From: an uncultured Oscillospiraceae bacterium
GTDB taxonomy: Bacteria > Bacillota > Clostridia > Oscillospirales > Oscillospiraceae
DNA: 6,878 bases
Direction: 5' to 3'
Assembly (NCBI GenBank): GCA_910584285.1
Contig: CAJTYK010000076.1
Span: 1-6,878 of the forward strand
Shown here: in pieces, positions 6,189 through 6,878 of the stretch
How positions within the stretch are numbered: the stretch's first letter is position 1
Layout: each line of letters starts with the position of its first letter
Made by a program: the position numbers and the translations under genes
The notes under the pieces: model-generated
What the model saw: only the letters and a program-made list of their open reading frames with translations
Told to the model about the DNA's origin: nothing
Databases searched by the model: none

Positions 6189-6401
6189 GTGTTGGAGCCT
6201 TTGTACGCAAATGTTGCGGGAGCAGTTTTCACCCTCGAAATTTTTGGAGGTAAGGAAAAAGGAAACGGGAAGGCTGGGCAGTTCACCCAGCCTTCCCGTA
6301 ACGCTTTCGCCACCCAGTCAGCGGACTTTTCGGGGCGTTCATGTTCGGCAAAATGCCCAAGGCGAAGGGCAATGCAGACGTTCGATTTTAAAGCAGGATA
6401 A
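6189..6401 (+). CDS. Doubtful 70-residue ORF, GTG start
   Basis: This frame begins GTG-TTG after AAGGGGAT (6173-6180) at normal spacing and encodes a small, basic protein with two cysteines (SCSAKC near 52-57). No domain or family is recognised. A perfect 14-bp inverted repeat lies inside it (6265-6299) and its codon use lacks the strong GC-ending bias of the operon, both of which speak against coding. It is reported as a possibility because the ribosome site is reasonable. Confidence 0.2.
   Translation: MLEPLYANVAGAVFTLEIFGGKEKGNGKAGQFTQPSRNAFATQSADFSGRSCSAKCPRRRAMQTFDFKAG
6265..6299 (-). terminator. Perfect 14-bp hairpin, terminator-like on the minus strand
   Basis: ACGGGAAGGCTGGG (6265-6278) pairs without mismatch with CCCAGCCTTCCCGT (6286-6299) around a seven-base loop. 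Read on the minus strand it is followed by TTCCTTTTTCC, an acceptable T-rich tail; on the plus strand there is none. It could end a minus-strand transcript from the right, or be a structural element of an origin. It is the strongest hairpin in the window. Confidence 0.5.
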
Positions 6402-6402
6402 A

Positions 6403-6430
6403 GGGCGGGGGTCACAAGTGGCCCCCGCCC
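6403..6430. repeat. G/C-rich 12-bp hairpin
   Basis: GGGCGGGGGTCA (6403-6414) pairs with TGGCCCCCGCCC (6419-6430) around CAAG, with one T-G wobble. The left arm contains one of the GGGGTCA repeats, so the hairpin presents the repeat in both orientations. No T tract follows on either strand. Confidence 0.5.
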
Positions 6431-6581
6431 GAATCACAACGCCCCGCAGTGCGGGTCGTTTCAAGGGCTTCCAGGCTTTGAAACCTGGGCGTATACGGGG
6501 GTCACATTCCACCCACTGGGGTCATTGCTGGGGTCTGATATTGCTCAAATGCCCATGGATGGCCGCTTTGGGCGGGGGTCA
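6407..6581 (+). repeat. Five GGGGTC(A/T) short direct repeats
   Basis: Copies lie at 6407-6414, 6497-6504, 6518-6524, 6530-6536 and 6574-6581, all on the plus strand; four read GGGGTCA and one GGGGTCT. Spacing between copies is about 90, 20, 12 and 45 bases, so they are not evenly phased like classic iterons. They could bind a replication or transfer regulator of the element. The GC-rich context makes some chance occurrence possible. Confidence 0.4.
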
Positions 6582-6604
6582 GTGCGTGAATAAGGGCTGA
6601 AATC

Positions 6605-6878
6605 ATGGAGATGAGGGACCAAAAAATTGTGTATTCCACTCAACAGGAGCTACGCCTAAACAGCCAGAATTAGTACCATGAGCCACCTCGAAAAATGGGG
6701 CGCAGTAAACAATAAGAGGGCCTCTTTCCTCGGCTCCGTACACTTCTGAGGGAGAGTACGAATTGCACCAGTGTATACAAAGAGAAGGGCACCGCCAGTA
6801 CGGCAGAAAAAATATGTGTCTGAACTGATAATTCTTGCCGTTCCCAGTAGCTATTCCCACCAGAGTGTGGTATGGTGT
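6605..6878. other. Unassigned lower-GC end of the window
   Basis: The composition shifts to a more even mix and the hairpin density drops. On the plus strand a 22-residue frame (6605-6673, starting MEMRDQKIVYS) follows the repeats but has no clear ribosome site. On the minus strand two frames are open from the window edge: one ends at 6603 (at least 91 codons, with an internal ATG at 6860) and one ends at 6670, the latter with a hydrophobic stretch SAVLAVPFSLYTLVQFVLSL. None is recognised, and only one at most can be real. It may be the 3' end of a minus-strand gene cut by the window. Confidence 0.3.

Larger units (their letters stand above)
5886..6604. other. Structured non-coding block, candidate replication/transfer control region
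   Basis: For about 700 bases after the operon no frame is a convincing gene, while inverted repeats follow one another closely (6003-6046, 6072-6129, 6138-6178, 6265-6299, 6403-6430, 6443-6455, 6471-6488) and five GGGGTC repeats fill the right part. Such density is typical of origins of transfer or replication and of long regulatory leaders in conjugative elements and plasmids. The link to a specific element family is inferred, since no relaxase or replication initiator gene is visible. Confidence 0.4.

Noticed and set aside
5958..6210. Minus-strand frames of 71 and 74 codons in the structured block
   Set aside because: They follow the arms of the hairpins, overlap each other in different frames, and have no ribosome site.
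1..6878. CRISPR array or insertion sequence
   Set aside because: No regularly spaced identical repeats of 20 or more bases, no transposase frame and no terminal inverted repeats with target duplication were seen.

Overview
The window suggests a high-GC Firmicute of the gut Clostridia type (Oscillospiraceae-like). The evidence is strongly GC-ending codons, purine-rich AGGAGG-type ribosome sites, an AgrC/AgrA-like GHKL/LytTR regulatory pair and Clostridia-like half-size ABC exporters. The exact genus cannot be fixed from the sequence.

Layout. Positions 1-150 are AT-rich and gene-free and look like chromosomal flank. A terminator hairpin (151-184) sits just downstream of the 3' part of a tRNA-Pro(CGG) on the minus strand (210-254). 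That tRNA piece stops exactly at the anticodon loop, and its 5' half is absent. This is the usual scar where an integrative element has entered a tRNA gene, so the DNA to the right (255 onward) is read here as the end of an integrated element. Positions 255-613 hold no credible gene but several inverted repeats. A promoter (614-642) then drives a same-strand operon of four genes: a LytTR response regulator (676-1374), a soluble GHKL histidine kinase without a sensor domain (1387-2097), and two half-size ABC exporters (2168-4003 and 3996-5885) that overlap by 8 bp and very probably form a heterodimer. A small terminator-like hairpin lies between the regulatory pair and the exporters.

Positions 5886-6604 have no convincing gene. 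They are packed with hairpins and contain a set of GGGGTC repeats, which resembles a replication or transfer control region of a conjugative element. Positions 6605-6878 are lower in GC and remain unassigned.

How the parts may work together (inference): the cytoplasmic kinase phosphorylates the LytTR regulator, which controls the operon and hence an exporter of a peptide or toxic compound. Because the kinase has no membrane sensor and no precursor peptide gene is visible, the signal may come from inside the cell or through the transporter. No integrase, relaxase or recognised replication gene is inside the window, so the mobile-element reading rests on the tRNA scar, the mosaic composition and the structured non-coding block.
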